Below, in pieces: positions 17,114-25,889 of a stretch of DNA of 64,000 nt. The position numbers were made by a program, and so were the translations under genes. The DNA comes from Anaerotruncus colihominis. GTDB lineage: Bacteria > Bacillota > Clostridia > Oscillospirales > Ruminococcaceae. Below the pieces are notes generated by a model. It had not been told where the DNA came from. It saw only the letters and a list, made by a program, of their open reading frames with translations, and did no database searches. The first letter of the stretch is position 1. Each line of letters opens with the position of its first letter. The stretch is from the NCBI RefSeq assembly GCF_010206195.1, contig NZ_VIQT01000009.1, positions 411,747 to 475,746 of the forward strand, in the 5' to 3' direction.

Positions 17114-18311
17114 GCTTCAACACCTGCCTTATATTCATGGGATGCTCCTTCAAATCGATCCAAGCCGGGTTTTCATATACCTGCGTGCATTCTTGCGCCA
17201 TATCTTCGAAAATATGCCGGATGGTGTCCATGCTGATATCGCGCCCGCCCAGGCCGCCGATATAGCTGCACACATTGAGCCCCATGCTTTGAAGCGCCGC
17301 GCAGACCTCCAGCCAGACGGGCGCGCCCTGCGCGCCCAGGCCGGCGCTGCGGTCCAGAACGGCTACCTGCTCCACGTTTTTGAGCAGCGCGGCCACCTGC
17401 CTGTATGGGAACGGACGGAAGGAAACAATTTTCAAAACGCCAACACGCTGCCCCTGTTCACGCAGCAGGTCAGCCACATATTTGGCCGTACCCGCCATTG
17501 AGCCGATTGTCACCAGGACTGTCTTTGCATCCTCCAGCCGGTAAGGTTCAACCATATGGTGCTCACGTCCGAACTGCTCCTTAAATTCCGCGAATACCTC
17601 CTCCATTACGCTTTCCGCCGCAAAGAAGCCGCGGCTCTGCTGGTAGCGCATCTCTGTGAATTCATCCGACGAGGTTAGATTGTTGACGATCATCGGATCT
17701 TCCGGGTCGATGTAGCTGTTATGCCGCCGGTAAGGACCGATAAACGCATCCGCCTCAGCCTGTTCGGCGACCCGGACCTTCTGCATGGAATGCGATAGGA
17801 AAAATCCATCCAGACAGACCATACACGGCAGCTGTACACGACAGTCCTCCGCAATCCGATAGGCGCACATGGTCAAATCATAAACGTCCTGTACATTTTC
17901 GCAGTAAAGCTGCATCCAACCGCTGTCACGTTCCGCCATGCTGTCCTGATGATCGCACCACAGGCTCCATGGGGAGGCCAGCGCACGGTTGACAACCGGC
18001 ATCACAATCGGTGCGCGCACGCCGGCGGCTGCGTTTACAATTTCGTGCATCAGGGCAAGCCCTACCGAAGCGGTGGCCGTGGCGGCGCGCACGCCGGTCA
18101 TCTGCGCACCCAAAGCCACCGACAGGGCGGAATGTTCCGATTCCACGCGCACATAGTTCGCGTCCAGTGCCCCGTCGGCCACCGCGTCGGCCAGCTTTTC
18201 GGCGATGGTGCTCTGCGGTGTGATTGGATACGCAGAGATCACCTTGACGCGCGCCGCTTTGATCGCCTCGACGGCAGCGGTATTCCCATCCAGCATCTTG
18301 TCATGCGCCAT
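17106..18311 (-). CDS. 2-oxoacid:ferredoxin oxidoreductase, alpha subunit
   Basis: 401-aa PorA/VorA-type subunit with the pyrimidine-binding domain (KVISAYPITPQSTIAEKLAD at the start, VESEHSALSVALGAQMTG, about residues 59-76) and the C-terminal domain with VTIGSMAGTAKYVADLLREQGQRVGVLKI. Together with beta it carries out CoA-dependent oxidative decarboxylation of a 2-oxo acid. Its ATG overlaps the TAA of the ferredoxin-like delta gene by one base. Confidence 0.92.
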   Translation of the reverse strand: MAHDKMLDGNTAAVEAIKAARVKVISAYPITPQSTIAEKLADAVADGALDANYVRVESEHSALSVALGAQMTGVRAATATASVGLALMHEIVNAAAGVRAPIVMPVVNRALASPWSLWCDHQDSMAERDSGWMQLYCENVQDVYDLTMCAYRIAEDCRVQLPCMVCLDGFFLSHSMQKVRVAEQAEADAFIGPYRRHNSYIDPEDPMIVNNLTSSDEFTEMRYQQSRGFFAAESVMEEVFAEFKEQFGREHHMVEPYRLEDAKTVLVTIGSMAGTAKYVADLLREQGQRVGVLKIVSFRPFPYRQVAALLKNVEQVAVLDRSAGLGAQGAPVWLEVCAALQSMGLNVCSYIGGLGGRDISMDTIRHIFEDMAQECTQVYENPAWIDLKEHPMNIRQVLKHV

Positions 18312-18616
18312 TATGCGTCACCTCGTTCCGATACCATTTGGATACAGCCTTTTGGGCATTCATTTGCACAAATCCCACAGCCCTTGCAGTAATCCCACAT
18401 AAATTCCACACAATCCGGCTGGTCCTTATGGATTGTAATGACATCCGCCGGGCAGTAACGCTGGCAGATGCCGCATTTGATGCAAGCCGAAGCGTCCACC
18501 TGTGGGCGTTCGATCCGCCAGCTTCCTGTATTTGCCGCGTCAAAGATATACGCGACCGGCCCTAAAATATCACATCTCGCAAGTCCGTTCATAGGCTTCT
18601 CTTGCAGCGTTTGCAT
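18311..18616 (-). CDS. 2-oxoacid:ferredoxin oxidoreductase, delta (2x[4Fe-4S]) subunit
   Basis: About 101-aa ferredoxin-like electron-transfer subunit with two CX2CX2CX3CP motifs, CIKCGICQRYCP and CKGCGICANECP, each for a [4Fe-4S] cluster. I chose ATG 18616 because GGGGG lies about 5 nt upstream; ATG at 18592 is a possible alternative. Either way the gene overlaps the gamma gene by 23-47 nt, implying coupled synthesis. It passes electrons from the TPP site to free ferredoxin. Confidence 0.88.
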   Translation of the reverse strand: MQTLQEKPMNGLARCDILGPVAYIFDAANTGSWRIERPQVDASACIKCGICQRYCPADVITIHKDQPDCVEFMWDYCKGCGICANECPKGCIQMVSERGDA

Positions 18617-19124
18617 TCTTATCCCCCGCCTTCTCTCCAAACGTTTCTTTCAGCGCCGCCATCACTGATTCAATGGAAACAAGTCCTGTTTTGCTCAACG
18701 CGCCAAGCATTGCTCCATTTGGAATCGGACGCCCAATCCATTTCAGCGCCACGTCGATTGCATCGGTATAATACGCCTTTTTGAACCCGTATTGTTCCAT
18801 ATATTCCGACGCTTCCCGTCCCGATTTTGTATTGAGCACCAGAACCGTACCGTCGTGTTTACCCTTGCCGACATCAATATCTTTTTCCCTTACAGACGGA
18901 TCCATCACAAGCACGATATCGGGCTCATACACAAAACAGTTGAGCAGGATCGGTTCATTATCCACCACCACATCGGTGTACACCGGCGCGCCGCGCCGTT
19001 CATGGCCATAGGCTGGGATAGTAACAGCGTATTTGCCCTCATGGATCGATACCGCCGCCGACAACACTTTTGCCGCAGTCACGACCCCCTGGCCGCCCAA
19101 GCCGTAAAATTTCAGCCGGATCAT
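18570..19124 (-). CDS. 2-oxoacid:ferredoxin oxidoreductase, gamma subunit
   Basis: 184-aa PorG/VorG-type subunit starting IRLKFYGLGGQGVVTAAKVL, the family signature, and containing PAYGHERRGAPVYTDVVVD. AAAGGAGGG precedes the ATG. First gene of the four-subunit block within the catabolic cluster; 25 nt separate it from the dehydrogenase gene upstream. Confidence 0.92.
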   Translation of the reverse strand: MIRLKFYGLGGQGVVTAAKVLSAAVSIHEGKYAVTIPAYGHERRGAPVYTDVVVDNEPILLNCFVYEPDIVLVMDPSVREKDIDVGKGKHDGTVLVLNTKSGREASEYMEQYGFKKAYYTDAIDVALKWIGRPIPNGAMLGALSKTGLVSIESVMAALKETFGEKAGDKNANAAREAYERTCEM

Positions 19125-19149
19125 ATCGGCCCTCCTTTGATCGTTAAAT

Positions 19150-20061
19150 TCATTTCCTGATGGATTGCAGCAAAGAATGGATTTTCTTCACCGCCTCGTC
19201 GAGCTGCCCTTGTTCCTCACTGGAAAGCTCAAGCTCCAAAATCTCCGTGATCCCCCGCTCTCCAAGGCGCGCCGGCACACCGACACTGACCGCCCGGTAT
19301 CCATATTCACCATCCAGTATGGCTGAGCACGGCAGTATCTGTCCGCTGTCGGACGCAATTGCTGCTATGATACGCGTCAGTTGTACGCCGGAAGTCCACC
19401 CGCTGGTCCGCCCGCTTTGCAGCGCCTGATAGCGGGAAAACCAGGAACGCGTTTCTAAAAGTACATCCTCCTTCTGCCGTGCATCCAGCAGCACATGTTT
19501 TTGATCGATGAAAACACGGCTGAAAAGCGGGGCTGTTTTTTCCCCATGCTCACCCAGGCAAATAACGTCCACCCTGTCCGCCCCGATATCCAATACCTTT
19601 GCAATGGCCCATTTCAGCCGCAGCGTATCGTTCGCTGAAAAGCCGATGATCTGGCGCCGATCCAGGCCGGTGCAGTCCTGGATCACAACATTGATCACAT
19701 CCACGGGATTGACCGCGTTGATAATCACATGGTTTTGGTTCAGCCCGCGCAGCCTGGAGCAAATCTCCGTCACGATCTCCCGGTTTGCCTGTAGGTAGCT
19801 GTCGCGCGTACCTGTTCCTGTTTCAGGAACGCTGGCGGTGATCAGGATCAGTTCGCAATCGCCGAGCTGCCCATAATCCCCCTTTGTGACTTTTGTGCGC
19901 GAACATGCCGAAAGCGCCTGATCCATGTCCATCACATGACTCATCGTCATATTTTCCCGGATATCCAGCAGCCGGATCTCCTCCAGCAGGTCCAGTCCGC
20001 CCGCGCAGAATGCCGCAGTGCTTCCCAGAAGCCCCGCGCCGCCGATGACCGCCAGTTTCAC
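19150..20061 (-). CDS. LDH/MDH-family NAD-dependent 2-hydroxyacid dehydrogenase of unknown specificity
   Basis: 303-aa member of the L-lactate/malate dehydrogenase family: Rossmann loop IGGAGLLGS, Asp at the end of strand 2 (LLDIREN) favouring NAD, catalytic His172 in LGEHGE, Asp145/Arg148 in NDTLRLK, and Arg86 equivalent to LDH Arg109. The specificity position equivalent to LDH Gln102 / MDH Arg102 is Glu80, so neither lactate nor malate is an obvious substrate. GTG start overlaps the amidohydrolase stop (GTGA). In context it would oxidise a 2-hydroxy acid to the 2-oxo acid used by the following oxidoreductase; this is inference. Confidence 0.82.
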   Translation of the reverse strand: MKLAVIGGAGLLGSTAAFCAGGLDLLEEIRLLDIRENMTMSHVMDMDQALSACSRTKVTKGDYGQLGDCELILITASVPETGTGTRDSYLQANREIVTEICSRLRGLNQNHVIINAVNPVDVINVVIQDCTGLDRRQIIGFSANDTLRLKWAIAKVLDIGADRVDVICLGEHGEKTAPLFSRVFIDQKHVLLDARQKEDVLLETRSWFSRYQALQSGRTSGWTSGVQLTRIIAAIASDSGQILPCSAILDGEYGYRAVSVGVPARLGERGITEILELELSSEEQGQLDEAVKKIHSLLQSIRK

Positions 20062-21431
20062 TCTGCTCCCCCGTTTCCGCCGCCTGTCTGTTTAAAATCC
20101 GCTTTGATTTTGGCGACAAGCTCCGGCGTGCAGAACAAGCGCATCGCCGTATCAGCAATCACTTTCGCCGCGTAGAGCATCCCCTTCTGCCCGATCGACA
20201 TACCCGCGCAGGCGGCGACCTGCCAGGTGTGTCCGGGCGTTCCCACCGGCATGCAGCAGGTAAAGACCTGCCCGGTCGGGACCGCCGCGCTCACATCCGA
20301 AACGTCTGTGGAACCGGCAAGGAAAGCCGGGGCGGCCTTGAGCGGCGTCACGCCGCTGTGAAGGATCTGTCCCTCCAGTTCCACAACGGAAAATTCAAGC
20401 AGTGCGTTTCTTTGCACCTGATCAGGAAACGTATCCTGGATTTTTTTTGCGAATTCCAGTTCCTCCGGCGTCCAGTCCGGGCCAGGGATGCGCGTCATGC
20501 TTTCATAAAGCAGGCGGTTGAGCGGCCTATTCAATATGGTGTTGCTGCATCCGCTCAAAACCTCGTGCGTAACGGTTGTCCCGGTCATCAGCGCCGCGCC
20601 CTTTGATACGTCGATTAGGCGCTTTGTGATCTCCTCCACCTGCTCCCTATAAGGCGCGCGCACATAGTACCAGGACTGCGCCCGCCCCGGCACCACATTC
20701 GGTTTTCCGCCGCCGTCCGTAATTACATAGTGAACCCGCGCCTGCGGGATGATGTGTTCGCGCAGATAGTTTGCGCCGACATTCATCAGCTCCACCGCGT
20801 CAAGGGCACTCCGCCCCTGTTCAGGCGCGGCGGCGGCATGGGCGGTTTTCCCAAGAAACGTAAATTTCATGGAGGTCATCGCCGAATAGGAATAGTCAGA
20901 CACCGTATTGCTGGCCATCGGATGCCATGTCAGGCAGACGTCGGAGCTGTCAAAAGCGCCCTGCCCTGCCATCACGATTTTTCCAAGCATGATCTCCTCC
21001 GCCGGGCATCCAAAGTACTGCACGGTTCCCGGCAAACGGTACCGCTCCAGCAGCTCCCTGACCGCCACTGCGCTGCCAGCCATTCCGCTGCCTAACAAAT
21101 TGTGGCCGCATGCATGGCCCGGCGCGCCGTCTCTTATGGGTGCCTGTTCCGGCAGGGCTTTTTGGCTCAAGCCCGGCAGCGCGTCGTATTCCCCCAAAAA
21201 CGAGATCACGGGATTTCCGCTGCCCCACTTCGCGCAAAACGCGGTCGGCAGCCCGCAGACGCCCTCCTCGACTGCAAAGCCGTTTTCCTTCAGATATGCC
21301 GCCAACCGCCGGCTGGAACGGTGTTCCTCCTCTGAAAGCTCGGCGTATTCCCAAATTTCCCGGCTCAAATCCGCCAGTTCCTGCCGGCGGCTGTCAAGCG
21401 CCTGAATCAGTTCCTCAGTAAAATCCTTCAC
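20058..21431 (-). CDS. M20 family amidohydrolase (AbgB-like)
   Basis: 457-aa zinc amidohydrolase/aminoacylase of the M20D group, closest in pattern to the aminobenzoyl-glutamate utilisation subunit AbgB. Motifs: LGEYDALPGL, HACGHNLLGSGMAGSA, the CPAEE glutamate motif and WHPMASNTVSDYS; a dimerisation insert begins near KFTFLGKTAHAAAAPEQG. GTG start overlaps the ferredoxin-like gene stop (GTGA). It should hydrolyse an amide bond in the imported substrate or in an intermediate. The exact amide is unknown. Confidence 0.85.
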   Translation of the reverse strand: MKDFTEELIQALDSRRQELADLSREIWEYAELSEEEHRSSRRLAAYLKENGFAVEEGVCGLPTAFCAKWGSGNPVISFLGEYDALPGLSQKALPEQAPIRDGAPGHACGHNLLGSGMAGSAVAVRELLERYRLPGTVQYFGCPAEEIMLGKIVMAGQGAFDSSDVCLTWHPMASNTVSDYSYSAMTSMKFTFLGKTAHAAAAPEQGRSALDAVELMNVGANYLREHIIPQARVHYVITDGGGKPNVVPGRAQSWYYVRAPYREQVEEITKRLIDVSKGAALMTGTTVTHEVLSGCSNTILNRPLNRLLYESMTRIPGPDWTPEELEFAKKIQDTFPDQVQRNALLEFSVVELEGQILHSGVTPLKAAPAFLAGSTDVSDVSAAVPTGQVFTCCMPVGTPGHTWQVAACAGMSIGQKGMLYAAKVIADTAMRLFCTPELVAKIKADFKQTGGGNGGAE

Positions 21432-21733
21432 CTGACCACCAAATCCTTCACAACGTTTTCATTTTTCGGGCCAAGTTCGAGCGATTCTTCCCAAACCCGG
21501 CAGGTGCAGGCCAGCCGCACCTTGCCGTTCACGCGCACCGCGCACCGTCCGCAGATTCCCTGGTTACAAACACTGTGCCGGTAATAGGAAAGCGTGCCGT
21601 CGAACTTTTCATAGATATAATCGAGAACGTCCATCACCGTATGGGTGCCATCCGCTGGCAATGGGAGCTGATAAAGCTGCATATGGGGACGGCTGTCTGT
21701 TTCAGGGTCCCATCGCGTCACCTGTACATTCAT
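21428..21733 (-). CDS. Stand-alone [2Fe-2S] protein, SdhB N-terminal-like
   Basis: 101-aa protein equivalent only to the N-terminal plant-ferredoxin-like domain of succinate dehydrogenase/fumarate reductase iron-sulfur subunits. Four Cys in CNQGICGRC...C (C-X4-C-X2-C-X11-C, residues about 57-77) ligate a [2Fe-2S] cluster. The C-terminal domain that normally carries [3Fe-4S] and [4Fe-4S] clusters is absent; the gene ends naturally and overlaps the next one, so this is not a truncation by mutation. GAGGAGG precedes the ATG. It probably carries electrons to or from the flavoprotein encoded 12 nt upstream. Confidence 0.85.
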   Translation of the reverse strand: MNVQVTRWDPETDSRPHMQLYQLPLPADGTHTVMDVLDYIYEKFDGTLSYYRHSVCNQGICGRCAVRVNGKVRLACTCRVWEESLELGPKNENVVKDLVVR

Positions 21734-21745
21734 CCTTCATCCTCC

Positions 21746-23539
21746 TCACAGGATATCCGCCAGATAGTCGGCGACTGAATTGTAATCCTGGTCCGGCAGC
21801 GGCAGACGGCCGGCTCTTGGCAGGATGCGCCCCTGTATCAGGCGGCCGTTCTCCAGCTTTGCGGTCAGGCGGCACAGATAATTGTGATTGTCCACACCAG
21901 GATAGTCGGCACGGATGTGCGATCCCCTGCTTTCCCGGCGCTGGTCGGCGGCCAGCAGGGCGGCCTCTGTCAGGACGGACAGGTTTCTCAGTTCGAGCCA
22001 ACCCAGGTAATCCAAATTGTAACGCCGTGATTTTGACGCAATGCCAACCTGCCCGAGCTCCCTGCGGATTTCCCGCACGCCGTCAAGCGCGCAGCGGATT
22101 TTTTGTTCATCACGCACCACATTCAGGCCGCTGTCCGCCAGGGAGCAAAGCCGCGCCGTCAGCATCGGCACGCGCGTTTCCCCGACGGGCCTCTCAAAGA
22201 CCGACTCAAGCTCTGCGACTATTTTTTCGGCCTGTGCGGACAGGTTTTTGGGGCGCGCGGCTCCTGCCGCGAAAGCAGCGGCCTCCAAGCCGGCGCGGTA
22301 TCCGTGCGCAAGCATTTCCGTCAGCCCGTCGCCGGCGCGCAAGGCGCCAAACAGGCCGCTGGTCGTTTCGCCCGCCGCAAACAGCCCTTCAAGGTCCGTC
22401 TGCATCCGCTCGTTGATTACGACGCCGCCGTTGCTGTACTCGTTGCCCAACGCAAATTCCAGCCTGCGTTCCCGCAGGATCAATTCACGCACCCCGGCAA
22501 GGTCGATGCCGTTATAAAAGCCCTTTTTATGCCAACGGGAATAATGCTCCGTAAAGAAATCGAACGCCTGATTGATCTGCTCGTCCGTGTGCATGGAGTA
22601 ATCGAAAAAGAGGTTCCCATTCATTGTGTCACATGTGGAACCGGTACTCCAAAAGTAACTGTAAATCAGTTTTTTCAGTTTGTTGCTTCCGGCAACATCA
22701 TCAAAAGGCGCCGGGATGTCGAGCGTTTTGCCGGTGCTGTCAATCACCTTAAACGGGAGCGGCATAAACACTGGGATTGTAAACAGATAAGGCAGAATGG
22801 AACCGCGCAGATACGACGGCTGGACAGCGGTTGGGATATAAAGCAGAAATTCCATGTCCGCCAGCCGTGCGCCGGCGCGCAGGGCCATGGCCATGCCGTC
22901 TCCGGACATTTCGCTGATGGTATTTTTCAGTGTATGCGGCTGGTATCCGCCTGTGGCGAGCACCACGCATTTCGCTTCAAATATCAGATAGCTGCCGGTA
23001 TAAAGATCAAGCCCCACTGCCCCTGCGACCCGTCCGCCATCGGTCAGAAGCTCCAGAACCATCACGTCGTCATACACTTTGCAGCCCGTGATGCTTTTTA
23101 TCCCCTGCTGGATGGTTTTTCCGACAGAGCTTCCGGAAACCGCATACAGGCCGCTTTTTACAAAGGAAAAATCCTGGCCGGCCGCCTTTGACCATTCCAG
23201 AAACTGTTTCGTCATCAGTGGCGCTTGTGTCACAAACTGTTCCGCCAGAGCCTGGTCCGACAGGAAGAACGAAGCCTTCACCACCTTTTCAAACAAAACC
23301 TGCGGCGTATAGTGTTCATCGGCCTGCGCCTCTCCCAGGATATTCCTGGCGCTGTAACCGTCCACGCCAAATCCGCCGCCAACCATCATCGCATTTCCGC
23401 TGCGCCCGGCTTTCCCTTTTGACACCAGCGCCACGGACATCCCCTTCTGCGCGGCCATAAACGCCGCTGAAACGGCCGCGCCCGAACCGCCGATGCAAAG
23501 CACATCGCAGCTTAAGCGGGTAAATTGCGCCGTCCGCAT
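21746..23539 (-). CDS. FAD-dependent oxidoreductase of the SdhA/FrdA family, unknown substrate
   Basis: 597-aa flavoprotein with the FAD-binding CIGGSGAAVSAAFMAAQKG at the N-terminus, a second FAD motif FAAGETTSGLFGALRAGDGLTEML, and the ESRGSHIRADYP segment in the C-terminal helical domain. Two canonical residues are missing: the His that binds FAD covalently (here GRSGNAMMVGGGF) and the active-site His of the HYxMGG motif (here EYSNGG), so it is unlikely to be a succinate/fumarate enzyme. Start ATG 23539 with GGAGG upstream; a longer open frame to 23806 only mirrors the neighbouring gene. It likely oxidises or reduces a C-C or C-N bond of the pathway intermediate. Confidence 0.85.
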   Translation of the reverse strand: MRTAQFTRLSCDVLCIGGSGAAVSAAFMAAQKGMSVALVSKGKAGRSGNAMMVGGGFGVDGYSARNILGEAQADEHYTPQVLFEKVVKASFFLSDQALAEQFVTQAPLMTKQFLEWSKAAGQDFSFVKSGLYAVSGSSVGKTIQQGIKSITGCKVYDDVMVLELLTDGGRVAGAVGLDLYTGSYLIFEAKCVVLATGGYQPHTLKNTISEMSGDGMAMALRAGARLADMEFLLYIPTAVQPSYLRGSILPYLFTIPVFMPLPFKVIDSTGKTLDIPAPFDDVAGSNKLKKLIYSYFWSTGSTCDTMNGNLFFDYSMHTDEQINQAFDFFTEHYSRWHKKGFYNGIDLAGVRELILRERRLEFALGNEYSNGGVVINERMQTDLEGLFAAGETTSGLFGALRAGDGLTEMLAHGYRAGLEAAAFAAGAARPKNLSAQAEKIVAELESVFERPVGETRVPMLTARLCSLADSGLNVVRDEQKIRCALDGVREIRRELGQVGIASKSRRYNLDYLGWLELRNLSVLTEAALLAADQRRESRGSHIRADYPGVDNHNYLCRLTAKLENGRLIQGRILPRAGRLPLPDQDYNSVADYLADIL

Positions 23540-23555
23540 AATATGTACCTCCAGA

Positions 23556-24026
23556 TCACTTGTCATAGGTGAAGTGCATGACGCACTCGTCGTCCCCCAG
23601 GCATTTGTTTTTTGGCCGGTCCAGATGGAACCCAAACCCGCCGTAGAGGATATAGTCGATCTCGCAGTAATATGAACCGAGCTTGATCCCAAGATCGCCG
23701 TACCGTTTCCAGACCTCGTGGAACAGGCACTGTTTGACCACGCCGCGCTCGTCCCCGTTGATCCAGCCGCAGTCCGGCATGTCGCGGACGGTAAAATACT
23801 TTTCAAAATCGGTCACTTCAACGCCTTTTTCAGCGGCTTCCCGCTTCATGGAGGCGACCCGGTCCTCGCCGAATTCCTTGAGCGCCGCGCGGATCACCTG
23901 CGCGCCTTTTTCTTCCCCCATCGCCTCCATAATGTGCTTTGCCATATAGTAATAACATTCCGCCATCAGCTTGCCGAAACGCAAGCCCTCGCTCTCGTCA
24001 TGACGGATAATACCGACTTCGTTCAT
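23556..24026 (-). CDS. L-2-amino-thiazoline-4-carboxylate hydrolase-like protein
   Basis: 156-aa soluble protein resembling the ATC_hydrolase family common in anaerobic Firmicutes: an N-terminal helix bundle (FGKLMAECYYYMAKHIMEAMGEEKG) and a C-terminal part with CLFHEVWKRYG, YYCEIDYILYGGF and the closing KNKCLGDDECVMHFTYDK Cys motif. Family recognised from memory. Few members have a proven activity, so thiazoline hydrolysis should not be assumed. Its place between transporter and flavoprotein genes suggests an early catabolic step. Confidence 0.6.
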   Translation of the reverse strand: MNEVGIIRHDESEGLRFGKLMAECYYYMAKHIMEAMGEEKGAQVIRAALKEFGEDRVASMKREAAEKGVEVTDFEKYFTVRDMPDCGWINGDERGVVKQCLFHEVWKRYGDLGIKLGSYYCEIDYILYGGFGFHLDRPKNKCLGDDECVMHFTYDK

Positions 24027-24054
24027 AATGATTCTCCTTTTTAAAATCTTAAAA

Positions 24055-25326
24055 TTACACGCTCATCATGCTGGGCAAAAAGAGTGAAATCTGCGGGATG
24101 AAACAAACCGCCAGAGCAACGGCAACAAGGAGCAGCAAAAAAGGCATGATGCTTTTGCTTACCTGCGTCATTGTGCGCTTGCGCATCCCCATGGTCGCGT
24201 ACAGATTCAGGCCGAACGGCGGCGTGATATAGGAAATCTGCACACACATCACGCACATGATTCCAAACAGAATGGGATCGATATTGAAAATCGAAAGTGT
24301 GGGCGCGAGAATCGGCCCCAGGATGACGATCAGCGCGATCAGATCCATAAAGCAGCCGGCTATAAAGAACAGCGCCATCAGGATCAGGATGAATATCACC
24401 TTGCTGCTTACATATTCCGTGATCATACCGGAGATCAGCGCCGGGAGCTGCTGTGTGGTAATCAGCCAGTTGAGCACCGCCGCGCAGGAAATGATAAAGA
24501 TAATGGAGCCTGAGGTTTTGAGCGCGCCATAGGCCTCCTGGGCGATCTGTCCGAGCGTCAGCGTCTTATAGACGAAAACCTCAATCAAAATCACGTAAAT
24601 CAGGGCAATCGCGGCCGCTTCGGTCGGGGTGGCAAAGCCGAAATAAATTCCTCCCAGTACAATAAAGGGATACAGCAAAGCCCAAATGCTCTTTTTCCAG
24701 ATCTCCTTCTTTTCTTCTTTTGTGTATACCTTCGTGTCCTGAATATCGCTTTTTTTACATTTGAAATAGATATACACACACCAGACGGCCGCCAGCAGGA
24801 TCCCCGGGATGAAGCCGGCCATAAACTGCTTGCCTACCGAGGTTCCCATAGCAACGCAGATCATAATCATCGGCGCGCTCGGCGGGATCAGGATACCGAT
24901 CGAGCCGCCCGCGGTGATGGAACCTTCCGCCATTTCCTCGGGGTAGCCCATCTCAATCAGCGCCGGGATCATGATGGTGCCGATCGCCACCACCGTCGCC
25001 ATGCTGGATCCGGAAATAGCGGCGAAAAACGCGCATGCACAGATACCGGCGATCACGCTGCCGCCTTTGACTGGGCCGAGCAGCATGCGCATGACATTGA
25101 TCAGATGACCGGAGATGCTCCCCTTTGCAGCAATGTTGCCTGCCATGATAAAAAATGGGATACCCAACAGCACGAAGTTATTCAGTCCATTAAACATCTG
25201 TTCCGCAACCAGCAGCAACGATATGTCTGAAAATGCAACAATACCCAACACGGACGAAATCAGCACCACCAATGAAACCGGGATACCCAGGATCAGAAGC
25301 AGGAAAAACGATACGACAACAATCAT
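24055..25326 (-). CDS. TRAP transporter large permease (DctM type)
   Basis: 423-aa, 11-12 helix membrane subunit of a tripartite ATP-independent periplasmic transporter, the Na+-coupled translocation channel. Family segments include GIPFFIMAGNIAAKG, GSSMATVVAIGTIMIPALIEMGYP and PPSAPMIMICVAMG. Its ATG overlaps the stop of the small permease gene (ATGA). TRAP systems import organic anions, usually carboxylates. Confidence 0.93.
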   Translation of the reverse strand: MIVVVSFFLLLILGIPVSLVVLISSVLGIVAFSDISLLLVAEQMFNGLNNFVLLGIPFFIMAGNIAAKGSISGHLINVMRMLLGPVKGGSVIAGICACAFFAAISGSSMATVVAIGTIMIPALIEMGYPEEMAEGSITAGGSIGILIPPSAPMIMICVAMGTSVGKQFMAGFIPGILLAAVWCVYIYFKCKKSDIQDTKVYTKEEKKEIWKKSIWALLYPFIVLGGIYFGFATPTEAAAIALIYVILIEVFVYKTLTLGQIAQEAYGALKTSGSIIFIISCAAVLNWLITTQQLPALISGMITEYVSSKVIFILILMALFFIAGCFMDLIALIVILGPILAPTLSIFNIDPILFGIMCVMCVQISYITPPFGLNLYATMGMRKRTMTQVSKSIMPFLLLLVAVALAVCFIPQISLFLPSMMSV

Positions 25327-25835
25327 GAAAGCTCCCCCTCCCCTTTCTGTCCCATGGATTTCATGATTTCCGCCGGCTCAAGAAAGCATTGCAGCAGAAA
25401 ACGCAGGGCCATTACACTCAGGCAGACAGGCATCGCCAAAAACGGCACCCACATCGGCAGGCCCCAGAGGGACGAAGTTTTTGTGCCGATCCGGATATAA
25501 TTGGCCAGCTTGATCCATGAATAATAGCTGACCACGCCAATACAGCCCGCACATAAAAGATTTGTCAGCACGCTGACCATGATCCGCGGCAGCCGCGGCA
25601 GAGAATCCTTAATCGCGGACATGGCCGGATGGGAACGGTCCTTGACAGCGATTGCGGCGCCTAAAAACGTCCCGTAAACCATGATGTATTTGCCCAATTC
25701 CTGAAGCCAGGAAAGCCCGAATCCAAAAAATTTTCTGGAGAACACCTCAAACACAATGCAGCATCCCAACAGTAAAAACGGATAAACAAGCAAAATCCGC
25801 TCGATCCCATCGATCGCCTGGCTAACCTTTTTCAT
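25323..25835 (-). CDS. TRAP transporter small permease (DctQ type)
   Basis: 170-aa four-helix membrane subunit pairing with DctM. The segment QELGKYIMVYGTFLGAAIAVKDRSHPAM is the typical DctQ motif. It lies between the binding-protein and DctM genes in the standard P-Q-M order and overlaps the latter. Confidence 0.9.
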   Translation of the reverse strand: MKKVSQAIDGIERILLVYPFLLLGCCIVFEVFSRKFFGFGLSWLQELGKYIMVYGTFLGAAIAVKDRSHPAMSAIKDSLPRLPRIMVSVLTNLLCAGCIGVVSYYSWIKLANYIRIGTKTSSLWGLPMWVPFLAMPVCLSVMALRFLLQCFLEPAEIMKSMGQKGEGELS

Positions 25836-25889
25836 AGTTCATACCTCAAAACCTTTCCTCGGTTCCTTCAGCGTTGAGCCGAACGCTTT

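Noticed and set aside
23540-23806. 89-residue N-terminal extension of the flavoprotein
   Set aside because: It overlaps the ATC-hydrolase-like gene in another frame and is Ser/Thr-rich; GGAGG and a normal Rossmann N-terminus support the ATG at 23539.
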